Part shown: positions 35,402-44,635 of the stretch, piece after piece | Layout: the number at the start of each line of letters is the position of its first letter | Position numbering within the stretch: the stretch's first letter is position 1 | NCBI RefSeq assembly: GCF_021183625.1 | Contig: NZ_CP089214.1 | Coordinates: 1 to 64,000 of the forward strand | From: Nocardia asteroides | GTDB lineage: Bacteria; Actinomycetota; Actinomycetes; Mycobacteriales; Mycobacteriaceae | DNA length: 64,000 bases | Reading direction: 5' to 3' | The notes under the pieces: model-generated | Databases searched by the model: none | What the model was told of the DNA's origin: nothing | What the model saw: the letters and a program-made list of their open reading frames with translations, nothing else | Made by a program: the position numbers and the translations under genes

Positions 35402-35577
35402 TCCCGGGCCGCTCTGCCCAGCCAGGGCCTACAGGAGGTCACGGCGTGATGAGGATGTGAGCCAGAGACAGGCCAGTCCTGGTCCAATCCCGCAACTCCG
35501 ACCGCGTGTTCGGCCACCAGAGCTGTGATCAGGAACCGCTCCGGCACCACGCCGTCGGCGTCGCCTGTCATCGGCAT
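35383..35577 (-). pseudogene. N-terminal fragment of a second caspase-like protein
   Basis: The frame VPERFLITALVAEHAVGVAG matches PRRFLIAAAVAEHAVAGSG, the N-terminus of the large caspase-like protein encoded just upstream. The match ends after about 25 residues and the frame then runs into unrelated sequence to a stop. Its ATG lies about 70 bp after the stop of the large gene, the place expected for a second operon copy, so a tandem paralogue was deleted here, leaving only its head. Confidence 0.6.
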
Positions 35578-35642
35578 CGACCCGCCCGGCGAGATCGCCT
35601 TCCGCGCCCTGCGCCCACGTGCCTGACGGTGGCGACTCGAAT

Positions 35643-38600
35643 TCAGTGTCGAGCCGCCACCGACGGAGGCTGGTACTCGAAGACCGCGATATCATCATCG
35701 ACGACCACGACAATCTCACCACCGGGGCCGACGCTCACCACCGATATCAGGCCCGGACAATCGAGCACCGCGATGGTCATCATCGTCGCCAAGTCCCAGA
35801 CCTGCACCGTGCCGTCGTTGCTGCCGGTGACCGCGACCGGGCGCCCGCCGAGCTCGGTGCAGGCCACCGCCCCGACCCAGCCGGTGTGGCCGGTGAGGAC
35901 GAGGTGTTCGGTGCCGGTGTCGAGGTCCCAGACCCGCACCGTCCGGTCGAGGCCGCCGGTGACTGCGACCGGGCGCCCGCCGAGTTGGGTGCAGGCCACC
36001 GCGAAGACCGAGCCGGTGTGGCCGGGCAGGACGAGGTGTTCAGTGCCGGTGTCGAGGTCCCAGACCCGCACCGTGCCGTCGTCGCCGACGGTGACCGCGA
36101 CCGGACGCGCACCGAGTTGGGTGCAGGCCACCGCGAGGACCGAGCCGGTGTGGCCGGTGAGGACGAGGTGTTCGGTGCCGGTGTCGAGGTTCCAGACCCG
36201 CACCGTCCTGTTGTGGCCGGCGGTGACCGCGACCGGACGCGCACCGAGCTGGGTGCAGGCCACCGCCCGGACCGAGCCGGTGTGGCCGGGCAGGACGAGG
36301 TGTTCGGTGCCGGTGTCGAGGTCCCAGACCCGCACCGTCCGGTCGTCGCCGGCGGTGACTGCGACCGGGCGCCCGCCGAGCTGGGTGCAGGCCACCGCCC
36401 GGACCCAGCCGGTGTGGCCGGTGAGGACGAGGTGTTCGGTGCCGGTGTCGAGGTCCCAGACCCGCACCGTGCCGTCGTCGCCGGCGGTGACTGCGACCGG
36501 GCGCCGGGCGAGCTGGGTGCAGGCCACCGCCCGGACCGACCAGGTTCGGCGGATCGGTGGCCGTTCGCGATCAGTCATTGTCTCGCCGTTTTGGGCGGAA
36601 TCAACGCCAGTCGGCATGTCCGGAGTGTCCGCCGAAGGACTTGCTACCAGTTCACCTCCAAGGGAGGGGACTGACCGCCAACCAGCCTCATCGAGGTTCC
36701 AGACCCGCACCGTGCCGTTGTGGCCACCGGTGAGCGCGACCGGGCGCCCGCCGAGCTGGGTGCAGGCCACCGCCCGGACCCAGCCGGTGTGGCCGGGCAG
36801 GACGAGGTGTTCGGTGCCGGTGTCGAGGTACCAGACCCGCACCGTCCGGTCGTCGCCGGCGGTGACTGCGACCGGGCGCCCGCCGAGTTGGGTGCAGGCC
36901 ACCGCGAGGACCCAGCCGGTGTGGCCGGTGAGGACGAGGTGTTCGGTGCCGGTGTCGAGGTACCAGACCCGCACCGTCTGGTCGTCGCGGCCGCCGGTGA
37001 CTGCGACCGGACGCGCACCGAGTTGGGTGCAGGCCACCGCGAAGACTGAGCCGGTGTGGCCGGTGAGGACGAGGTGTTCGGTGCCGGTGTCGAGGTACCA
37101 GACCCGCACCGTCCGGTCGAGGCCGCCGGTGACTGCGACCGGGCGCCCGCCGAGCTTGGTGCAGGCCACCGCCCAGACCCAGCCGGTGTGGCCGGTGAGG
37201 ACGAGGTGTTCGGTGCCGGTGTCGAGGTACCAGACCCGCACCGTGCCGTCATCGCTGGCGGTGACTGCGACCGGGCGCCCGCCGAGCTCGGTGCAGGCCA
37301 CCGCGAGGACCGAGCCGGTGTGGCTGGTGAGGACGAGGTGTTCGGTGCCGGTGTCGAGGTACCAGACCCGCACCCTCCGGTCGAGGCCGCCGGTGACCGC
37401 GACCGGACGCGCACCGAGCTGGGTGCAGGCCACCGCCCGGACCGCGGGGGTGTGGCCGGGCAGGACGAGGTGTTCGGTGCCGGTGTCGAGGTCCCAGACC
37501 CGCACCGTGCCATCGCGGCCACCGGTGACCGCGACCGGACGCCCGCCGAACTCGGTGCAGGCCACGGCATCGACGGGACTGGCATGGCCATTGAGTGTCG
37601 CACGGTGGGCGGTGTGGGTGAGTTGGTCGGTGGCCCAGCGCGTTCGCCATGCCAGGGTGCGGTTGAGCTGGTGGTGTTGGCGGGTGGCGTCGAAGCGGGC
37701 GGCGTCGAAGGCCAGGATCTGGCGGCGCCGAGCCGAGGGCATGTGCTGGTGATGAGCGGCGGACCACCTGTAGATCGCTCGGGTCAGAAGCCCGTCGTCG
37801 CTGCGGGTTTGGTGTAGCGCGGTTTGCAGCGGGGCGGGTTCGGCGTGGACGAGGTAGTCCATGTCGGTGATCACCTCGTCGATCAGCCCGGCAAGTGCGG
37901 CGTGGGTGGCGAGGTGGCGCAGGGTGTAGGGGTGGGCTCGTGCCCAGTCGCGGTAGCCGTCGGCGCCGACCGGTACCCGGGCGCGCAGCACGTGCACGAA
38001 CGTGGTGTGCACGGTGGCCGGGTCGTGGCCGTGGGTGAGGTATTCGGCCAGGGCTTGGTGGTAGAGCCGGTAGGCCGAGCGGCCGTCTTCGGCGGCCTCC
38101 ACGACGTAGGAGCCCGCGGTACGCCGCAACCACAGCAGATCGGCGTCGGTGTAGGTAGCACCGGCGAGGGCTGAGGCGATCGGCGCCCACAGGTCCTCCC
38201 ACGGCAGGCCCTGGCCTTGGGCAAAGGCCAACGGCTGCAACAGATCCCGTGCCGCGTCCGCGCGGGTGCGCAGCCGGGAGTCCAGATCGCGCCCCATGGC
38301 CTCGCCGGGCATGGCGGGCAGGGAGGCCCGCCATGCCTGGTCGGCGGGGTCGGGGATGGTGTGTTCGGCGGCCAGGGTGGCGGAGACGATGCGGGCGACC
38401 AGGAACGACGGGGTGGCCTGGTCGGCGACCGCGGCGGCGACCGCCCGGATCACCGGCGGCTCGGTGGTGGTGTAGATGCCGTGGGGTTCGGCTTCGATCA
38501 GACCGCGTACCGCGTAGGTGCGCAGCGCGTGCAGGTCGGCATAGTGCGGTGCGTCGAGGTCCAGCGCCGAGCCGCGGTCCAAGCCGAGATCGTCGAGCAG

Positions 38601-39954
38601 GAACGGGCGGGTGCCGACCAGCAGTCGGAGCCCGGCCCCGGCATGCTCGAGCAAGGGCCGCAGCAAGCCGCGGGTCAGCGCACGCGGGTCGGCGGCCTCG
38701 TCGAGCCCGTCGATGAGCACCGTCAACGTCGCGCCGCGCCGGTGCAGGGCCTGGGCGAGTTCCCCGACCGTGGCCGCAGTGTTCGGCGGCGGCCGCGATC
38801 CCGTCGCGGACCTGGTCGACGGTGAGGTTCTGGGCGTAGATCGCCACATCCACCGCCCCGCGGACCTGTTTGACCGAGGCCGGAAGGTCGAGGGTGTCGA
38901 CCGGCACCGCCCGGTAGTAGTCGGGGTCGGCCAGGGCGGCGATCAAGCCGAGGACCGCGGTCTTGCCCGAGCCCGGATCGCCGGTGACCGCGAGCAGCCG
39001 CCGGGTGGGGTCGGGGTGGGTGAGCCAGTCGGCGAGACCGGCCAGGGCGGTGTGGCGCCCGCAGAACCACCAGCCCTTGCCGTCGTAGTTGCCCATCGCC
39101 CGGACCAGGAACCGTTTCCGGAACTCGACCTCGCGGCGCTCGGCGTGGGCTTCCCATTCCCGGGCCGACTGCAACGCCAGGTCGATATCGGTCATCCCGC
39201 GCCGGTAGTGCGGGTTGTGCAGGAACGGCGGCTCGCCGGCGGTGAACCGGACACCGTCGGCGACCACACTCTGCCGAGCCGGATCGATCGCAGCTTTACG
39301 CATCTCGGTGGCCAGCGCATGGACGGTGACCGTCGGCGGGCTGTGCCCGGCCGGGGCGAGAGATTCCGCGGCCTCGGCGAGCATGTGGGGGAACAGCCCG
39401 GCCTGGGCGAGTTGGCGGGGCTGGACGGAGCTGAGGACCATGATCCCGCTACCGGGCTCGTCCTTGGCCCAGTGGCTGGTGTAGTCCTTCAAGGCCGCGG
39501 CGGTGAAATCGGCGCCGCCCTTGCCCGAGTGGCAGGTATCGAGCAGCAGCAGCAGTCGCCGGATCGGGGTCTCGTAGAGCACGATCCGGGCCAGATCAGC
39601 GGTGCGGGTCGCGCGGTGCAGCCGGTCCGGGCGGGTGTCGGCGGTGACCAGGACATGCTCGCCGGTGCGGTCCAACCGCTCACCGTGGCCGGTGAAGTAG
39701 ATCGCCAGGACGTCGGTGGACCGGCGATCAGGGTCCCGGCAGAAATCATCGAGGGCGTCGAGCAACTCGCTGGCCGTCGGGTCCATCGCGACAGTGTCGA
39801 TCAGGGTGTAGCCGAACCGTCCGGTGAACAGCCCCACCAGATCCGCGCGCGCCTGCCCCAGACCGGGCCGGTCCCAGCCCGACCCGGCGACGGCGTGTTC
39901 GGCGACCGCGGCCGCGATCAGGAACCGCCGCGGCCCCCCGGCCTCATTCACCAC
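35643..39954 (-). pseudogene. Caspase-like / NTPase / 14-blade WD40 protein, frameshifted, about 1,430 aa
   Basis: From Met at 39954: caspase-like domain with YFTGHGERL (His90) and LLLLLDTCHSGKGG (Cys141), both catalytic residues intact; a linker; Walker A TGDPGSGKT (325-332). Around 38785, in a GCGGCGGCCGCG run, the frame shifts by one base. The downstream frame continues NTAATVGELAQALHRRGATL, Walker B LTVLIDGLDEAAD, a helical NTPase arm, then 14 WD40 units to the end. Both frames are fully colinear with the family, so a single indel breaks the gene between Walker A and Walker B. Start and stop overlap with neighbours: the alpha/beta hydrolase gene ends 11 bases inside it. Caspase-STAND-WD40 proteins are proposed suicide or immune effectors. 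Either the gene is newly dead or the base is a sequencing error. Confidence 0.75.
35660..37610 (-). repeat. WD40 array: 14 units, about 126-bp period, near-identical
   Basis: Thirteen full units of about 42 residues share the frame GHTG-x-V-x-AVACT, L-G-x-RPVAVT, TVRVW-x-LDTGTEHLVL, with a divergent fourteenth unit closing the protein. Variation is concentrated at a few sites: the residue after GHTG and around V-x-A (S/W, L/F/R/W/G), the AVT-xx-DD turn (GG, AG, AS, VG), and the W-x-L residue (D/Y/N). After unit seven an unrelated linker of about 45 residues (from EAGWRSVPSLGGELVASP) interrupts the array near 36550-36690, leaving seven units on each side. This equals two seven-bladed propellers. 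High DNA identity between units implies recent homogenisation or expansion. Confidence 0.85.
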
Positions 39955-40816
39955 GCAATCCCGCGGCGATCGCTTCGCCGACGCGTTTCTCGGTCAGATA
40001 CGGCACCGCCGAATGCGCGTGAGAACCGTTGTGTACCGGCGTGTCCCACACCCTGTGCGAGAACGTGGCGCCGAAGAGCGGGTCGAGCTGCTTGACCAGC
40101 GCCACCACGTCCCCGGCGTCGGCGAAGTTGGACCACACCAGCCCATCGCGGCCGGGCCAGGCCCCGACGCCGCCGGTGGGGGAGGGGTCGAGGCGGTGAA
40201 AGATCAGGTTCGCGATCCCCAGCGGCGAGCCGAGTGTGATCAGCGCCCGCACCGGATGCCCGGGCATGGCGCAGAGGGTCTCGTAGGCTACGACCGAGCC
40301 GAGGGAATGCGCGACCACCACGCGGGTGTCGCCGGTGATCTGATCCCGGACCCGGGCCCGGATCCGATCGCGCAGGGGCGGTTCGGTGAGGTAGCGGCGC
40401 ACCTGTTTGAGGCTGCCGACCATCGACCGCAGGGCGATCCCGGCGAAGAACCGGGAGTCGGCGAGAGCCTCGAGGCGCCGCTGCACCGACATCGGCACCC
40501 TCCCCAGGCTCTGATCATCCGGGATCTGCACGGCGGGATCAGTGGCCGCCGCGGCGTGCCACCACGCGGCCAGCAGGTCCTGTTCGAGACCGGGTTCGAC
40601 GTCGTCGGCGTCGTACCACGGCTCCGGTCCCGACAGCGGCTGGCCCGGCGGGCGGAACAGGTCCCCGTGGAACCCGGCTGCGACCTCGCCCTCGCCGAGT
40701 TTGTCTGCCCCGGCCAGCACCAGCCCGCTGTTGAGCGCGGGCCGCCACCCCTCGAGCAGGACCTCACTACCCGAGACCTGCTGGCCGATCCCGTGCACAC
40801 AGACCACCCGCGCCAT
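39944..40816 (-). CDS. Alpha/beta hydrolase, upstream partner of the caspase-NTPase gene, 290 aa
   Basis: ATG at 40816. The N-terminus ARVVCVHGIGQQ is the oxyanion-loop strand of serine esterases or lipases (HGIG). The nucleophile elbow is VVVAHSLGSVVAYET with Ser171. LITLGSPLGIANLIF is the usual strand after it, and the terminal SHAHSAVPYL may carry the His. No signal peptide, so it acts inside the cell. The gene overlaps the caspase-like gene by 11 bases. Intracellular lipase-like hydrolases coupled to STAND ATPases occur in proposed prokaryotic conflict systems, so a membrane-lipid effector triggered by the partner is inferred. Without the partner frameshift repaired, the system would be incomplete. 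Confidence 0.75.
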   Translation of the reverse strand: MARVVCVHGIGQQVSGSEVLLEGWRPALNSGLVLAGADKLGEGEVAAGFHGDLFRPPGQPLSGPEPWYDADDVEPGLEQDLLAAWWHAAAATDPAVQIPDDQSLGRVPMSVQRRLEALADSRFFAGIALRSMVGSLKQVRRYLTEPPLRDRIRARVRDQITGDTRVVVAHSLGSVVAYETLCAMPGHPVRALITLGSPLGIANLIFHRLDPSPTGGVGAWPGRDGLVWSNFADAGDVVALVKQLDPLFGATFSHRVWDTPVHNGSHAHSAVPYLTEKRVGEAIAAGLRGE

Positions 40817-41121
40817 CACCACACCCCCGCCCCTCTCTCACCACGAAACCTCGTGAACGCGATCACCAGCGCGCCACTACGCGCACAACGCAGCACCACA
40901 TCGGATCTAACCCGCCCACGTCTCGAGCGCGCCCGGAAATCGTTCCTGAGACCGAGCCTCAACACCTCGTGTCCATCGATCGACCGACACTCCGCGCCAC
41001 TCACGCTGAACCGCCCCGGGTTCGGTGCGCACCGGTTTATCTGTCTCCAGCCGGTAGCTCGGCGTGGCGTTAATAGTAGTCGGCTTCGTGCTCGACAGGC
41101 GGCCGGCGCCCGAGCCGGTGC
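40817..41121. other. Likely promoter region of the hydrolase-caspase operon
   Basis: About 305 bases with no credible gene. It is upstream of both the leftward operon and the rightward small gene. The stretch GGCGTTAATAGTAGTCGG near 41063 is the only AT-richer spot and could hold a -10 element. No palindrome was noticed. Confidence 0.35.
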
Positions 41122-41511
41122 ATGCTCGACGGCGCCCACGACCCTCAGCCGCTGCCGGGTGCGCAACGGGTGCTCGCCGCCGACGCCGAGGGCGTTCTGT
41201 TCCGGCAACGCGCGGGTGTGGAGTACATCGGCCGGGACACACGATGGGTGTCCGAAGACGCCGAGGTGCGCACCGCCCTGTATTGGTACTACGGCTTGCT
41301 GGGCGACTACGTGGCTGCCATCGACCAGACCGATCCGGGCACGGTGCTGCGAACCTGGCGGCGCTCGGACGGCGCACCCGGGCCGGTCGTGCCTGTGGAA
41401 GTGCGCGGGGGACGCTGCCCGGAAGGGGGCCTCGTCCCCAGTCCGGAAATGCTCATTGTTCCCGGTGGGCTGCTCATTCGCTGCGGCGGGTGGATCGTCG
41501 GCTACAGCTGA
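41122..41511 (+). CDS. Unknown protein, 129 aa
   Basis: ATG at 41122 opens LDGAHDPQPLPGAQRVLAAD. Beta-rich, soluble sequence: GVLFRQRAGVEYIGRDTRWV, ALYWYYGLLGDYVAAIDQTD, then PEMLIVPGGLLIRCGGWIVG. Aromatic and Gly-rich, with no catalytic motif or signal peptide. It stands alone, divergent from the hydrolase-caspase operon. No family recognised. Confidence 0.45.
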   Translation: MLDGAHDPQPLPGAQRVLAADAEGVLFRQRAGVEYIGRDTRWVSEDAEVRTALYWYYGLLGDYVAAIDQTDPGTVLRTWRRSDGAPGPVVPVEVRGGRCPEGGLVPSPEMLIVPGGLLIRCGGWIVGYS

Positions 41512-41874
41512 CCGACACCAGCTCCCGAGGTTGGGCACCGCGCGGTGCTTGACGGCGGTTCCACGGCGTCGGCGAGCTGTAGGGGTTGGGATCGAGGAGC
41601 GTGGACGGTGGTGAGCGCACCACGAGTCAACTCGGTTCCTCGTGGCGGGGTGGTGATGCCCCTGTGTTCGGTAACCGGCCGGGACGAGGGAGCGTTCTCG
41701 AGGGGGTGCCGGTGGGTAGCCGGTGTGCTCGTTGCGATGTGAGGCCCGGGACGGTGGGCCTGCGGTCGGTTGCGGGTTCTGGGGTGTTGAGCGGGGCCGC
41801 GAGGGCCGGTCGTCTCCTTCGGCGCGGGTGGTGGATCGAGGGATGTGGTGCCTGATCTGTGATTAGGTGAGCCG
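41512..41874. other. No gene seen
   Basis: About 360 bases of G-rich sequence. The open frames are Gly/Arg-rich without bias. It precedes a rightward membrane-protein gene and should contain its promoter; TGTGATTAGGTGAG just before the GTG start supplies a possible ribosome-binding region. Confidence 0.35.
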
Positions 41875-42414
41875 GTGTGGATAACGACTCCGATCTACTC
41901 GCAGGCCTTGAACATCATCGGACTCATCGCGCTGATCGTCGTCGCGGTGGCAGCGGTCATGACCACCCGGCGCCGGGGCGGGCCCGCGACGGCGGTCGCG
42001 GTCATCGGGATGGTGTTGCTGGCCATCGCGCAGGCGATGCAGGTGGCGCTGGGGTTCCACTGGATCGACTTCGACGTCCGTACCATTGTCGAGGGGTACT
42101 TCTTCGTGTCCGGCACGCTGTCGACCGTTGGCTTGATCATGGTCTTGGTCGGGCTGCTCATCGGCAAGACAGCAGCGAATCCGCATACTCCGAACCCCAT
42201 ATCCGGATTCCAGCCCGCACCGTTCGGGCAGCAGACGGGGACTGCGGTGCAGCCGTTCGGTCAATACGGTGCTCCCGGGCAGCCTTTCGGTCAGCCGGGT
42301 CCGTCCGCTGCGCCCTACGGCCAGCCGCAGCAACAGTTCGGTCAGCCGCAGCAGCAGTTCGGTCAGCCGCAGCCCGGATCCGGTCCACCGCAGGGCGGAC
42401 CGGGAGCGTACTGA
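41875..42414 (+). CDS. Three-TM membrane protein with Gln/Pro/Phe-rich tail, 179 aa
   Basis: The GTG start gives WITTPIYSQ, then three transmembrane segments: ALNIIGLIALIVVAVAAVMT, GPATAVAVIGMVLLAIAQAM and GTLSTVGLIMVLVGLLIG. The cytoplasmic tail from about 105 onward is low-complexity, rich in Q, P, F and G, with tandem QPQQQFGQ units (two adjacent copies) and ends PQGGPGAY. Such tails are common in actinobacterial small membrane proteins of unknown function and may drive protein-protein association. Confidence 0.6.
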   Translation: MWITTPIYSQALNIIGLIALIVVAVAAVMTTRRRGGPATAVAVIGMVLLAIAQAMQVALGFHWIDFDVRTIVEGYFFVSGTLSTVGLIMVLVGLLIGKTAANPHTPNPISGFQPAPFGQQTGTAVQPFGQYGAPGQPFGQPGPSAAPYGQPQQQFGQPQQQFGQPQPGSGPPQGGPGAY

Positions 42415-42638
42415 CGAAAAAGCAGAGTGCCGCGCCGAAGGCGTCGAGATCTTCGGTGGCCATGAGGCCTGCCCCCAGCGACACGGAGAGCTGGGCGCAG
42501 ACTGCGAGGATGTTCCCGCCTGCGGAGGTCCACGACCGTCGACGCTGCGGCGCAGGGGAGTCATGAGCGGGGCCGACCCCGCGCGTCCCTCGCTCGACCG
42601 AGACCGCAGCGCCGCGACGCCAGGAGAGGTACCCGGGG

Positions 42639-43001
42639 ATGAACCGACCCCGACTCGCACCCCGGCCACGATGGAGCGCGGGCTGGGGTATCGGCCTGGC
42701 GGTGCTGGTGAGCCTGATGGTTTTCCTTCCCGCCACCTTCGCCGCGCGTCAAGCACTCCACGTCCCGGAGATAAACGCCAGGCCCAGGCGTCTACGTAAC
42801 CGTCCACCCCACATCGCGACGTCCTACTGGATCACCTGGATCGCCGCCCTCACCGCGCTGGTGGCTCCCGCGGCGATCCTGGCCCTGTTCCCCCGCACTC
42901 GACGCGTCGCACTGGGCTACGCCCTGACCGCGACTCTGCTGGGCGCAGCGCTGAGCGCACTGGTCATCGGCTTCGAACTCAACGGCTTCGCGCCCGACTG
43001 A
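42639..43001 (+). CDS. Small membrane protein, 120 aa
   Basis: ATG at 42639 with GGAGAGG upstream. Three hydrophobic segments: IGLAVLVSLMVFLPATFAA, WITWIAALTALVAPAAILAL, and ALTATLLGAALSALVIGFEL. Positive residues lie between segments 1 and 2 (RPRRLRNRPP) and after segment 2 (PRTRR), setting the topology. No family recognised. It follows the previous membrane-protein gene by about 220 bases in the same direction. Confidence 0.55.
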   Translation: MNRPRLAPRPRWSAGWGIGLAVLVSLMVFLPATFAARQALHVPEINARPRRLRNRPPHIATSYWITWIAALTALVAPAAILALFPRTRRVALGYALTATLLGAALSALVIGFELNGFAPD

Positions 43002-43742
43002 CCGGACATCCGCGACCCCACAACGATCCCGGCCACGGCGGCCACGACACCGGCCAGCGCTTACTCGGCGTCCGGGGCTGTGGTCACAGCCTGTCGCGGC
43101 GGGACGTGGCGCGGCAGTTGCTGTACCGGGACCGTGCTGTGGTGCTGCCGCGCGGATACCAGCGCAGCAGGCCCCAGCTGCGGCACCGATGTCACACCGT
43201 CAGTTCACCGTGCCCAGGCCAGCACAGGACAGGATTCCACTCACGGGCCCGCAGCCGCAGCGCAGCGCGTAAGTCCGGCAGTAGCCGCGCACCGACGGAT
43301 GCCGGAGCGGGATCGATGCCGGTGAAATCGGGGTGGCGGGAGGTTTGCTGGTGCCATACTGATCGTGCCGCCCGCTCGAGCTGGGCGACACCGCGATTAC
43401 CCCGTCGCGGAGCCGGTCTCGGCTCGGACCACCCCGCCCGAGCCGGGACCATTCGCCCGCCAGCGGCACCCTCTCCGGGGCGGTGGCGCGACGCGCGAAT
43501 ACCGGCTCGCCGGTGGGACGGTCGGCGGCGCAGCACCGAATTCACCCGGCCCGCGCACAATTCCGCTGTTTCAGCGCCCTGGGTACGAACGGCTTCCTGT
43601 GGCGCTCGGACAGCGGCAATGCCGCTCCTGCCGGGAGCACCTGACGCGCGGGCGGTGGTGGGCGCGAGTCGCGGCGGTGAGTGGCCGCGCTCCGGAGGAA
43701 AGGGGGGACCCTGCTCGCCTTTCGGCGGGAGTACCTGGTGGT
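43002..43742. other. 740-bp gap, no supported gene
   Basis: Open frames on both strands are Arg/Pro/Gly-rich. A minus-strand piece near 43469-43200 (YGTSKPPATPISPASIPLRH, SVRGYCRTYALRCGC) and a plus-strand Cys-x-x-Cys piece near 43620 (QCRSCREHL) are the only stretches that look protein-like. Neither has a start with a ribosome-binding site. It may hold decayed genes. Confidence 0.35.
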
Positions 43743-44198
43743 TCAGCAGTGCGGCGAGGGGCGGTCCTGCGTAGTCATCATGGTGCACATCAAGGCCCGC
43801 CGAACCTTCCAGGACGCCCCCTCGAGGACGAACGGGACCTCCCCGAGGTCGGGGAGCGCGGCGCCGTCGACGGTGGTCTGCACCTGAGCCCACACCCGGG
43901 AGGCGTTCTCGGGCCGGACCGCGACCACGGTGTGGACGAAGACCGGCGCTTTCGGGTGCCGGTCGATCAGCTCGTACTCGGTGCCGTCGCCCTCGATCGC
44001 CCCGCGGCGCTGCTCCGGGGTCGGGCTCAGCGCGTGCGCCAGCAATGCGTCGAGTTCGGCGGTCGAGGGAACCGCCGCCACCGCGGGAGTCGACACCGGC
44101 ACCGACGGCGGTGTGCTCGGGCCGGGCCCGGCGTAGCCGGTGGCGATCGCTACCGCAGCGAGCGCGGCCCCCAGCGCGGCAAGCCGACGGGCGGTCAC
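43743..44198 (-). CDS. Secreted Mtb12-like protein, 151 aa
   Basis: GTG at 44198 overlaps the upstream stop (GTGA). Signal peptide: TARRLAALGAALAAVAIATG, followed by a Pro/Ser-rich mature N-terminus. The domain runs STAELDALLAHALSPTPEQR, then AVRPENASRVWAQVQTTVDG and VPFVLEGASWKVRRALMCTM. The order (helix, FVHTVVAV strand, VPFV--G-WK hairpin, terminal Cys) is that of the low-molecular-weight antigen Mtb12 family of mycobacteria and nocardiae. It acts in the cell envelope; function of the family is not established. Confidence 0.65.
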   Translation of the reverse strand: MTARRLAALGAALAAVAIATGYAGPGPSTPPSVPVSTPAVAAVPSTAELDALLAHALSPTPEQRRGAIEGDGTEYELIDRHPKAPVFVHTVVAVRPENASRVWAQVQTTVDGAALPDLGEVPFVLEGASWKVRRALMCTMMTTQDRPSPHC

Positions 44199-44617
44199 CG
44201 GCCCTCGTTCGCGGCGGTCCCGGGATCCGGGTCGGGGATCCAGTCCGGCTTCTGCCCCTCGAAGTACGCCCACCCCGCCGCCGGGTCATATCCGGGCTCG
44301 GGCACCTGCCGCAGCGTGTTCACGATCCGGTGCCACCGGCTGCGCTCGGCCGACAATGCCTCGACCGCGCCCCGGCGGAAAGCCATCGCTTGCTCGACGT
44401 CGTGCCCGCCGTCGAGGGCACCGAGCCGCTCGACCTCGGCCTGAGTCTGGTCCAGGTCGGCGATGACCGCGGCCAGCACCGCCTCGGCCGCGGCCGCGAG
44501 CTCCTCGGTGACCGGCAGCACCCGCGCGAACTCCTCGAATGCCGCCTTCAGCTCCTTGCCGTGTCCGTACACCGCCCCATTCTCCAGCGGCGCGCGAGCA
44601 GCGCCCCCCTGTGACAC
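44195..44617 (-). CDS. Helical unknown protein, 140 aa
   Basis: It is nearly all helix: ELKAAFEEFARVLPVTEEL, AAAAEAVLAAVIADLDQTQA, RGAVEALSAERSRWHRIVNT, then a short tail with PGYDPAAGWAYFEGQKPDW. Coiled-coil-like, cytoplasmic. Coupled to the secreted Mtb12-like gene by overlap. The true start may be later than 44617 since the first dozen residues are Gly/Ala-rich. No family recognised. Confidence 0.5.
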   Translation of the reverse strand: MSQGGAARAPLENGAVYGHGKELKAAFEEFARVLPVTEELAAAAEAVLAAVIADLDQTQAEVERLGALDGGHDVEQAMAFRRGAVEALSAERSRWHRIVNTLRQVPEPGYDPAAGWAYFEGQKPDWIPDPDPGTAANEGR

Positions 44618-44635
44618 GGAGCTACCGCCCGCCGT

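Noticed and set aside
35506..37752. 748-aa plus-strand open frame with repeated RTRCSVPVSRSQTRTV units
   Set aside because: It is the antisense shadow of the WD40 repeat array; its repeats mirror the blades and it has no start signal.
42255..42390. QPQQQFGQ repeats as a DNA-level microsatellite of interest
   Set aside because: They are only two to three units inside a typical low-complexity membrane-protein tail.
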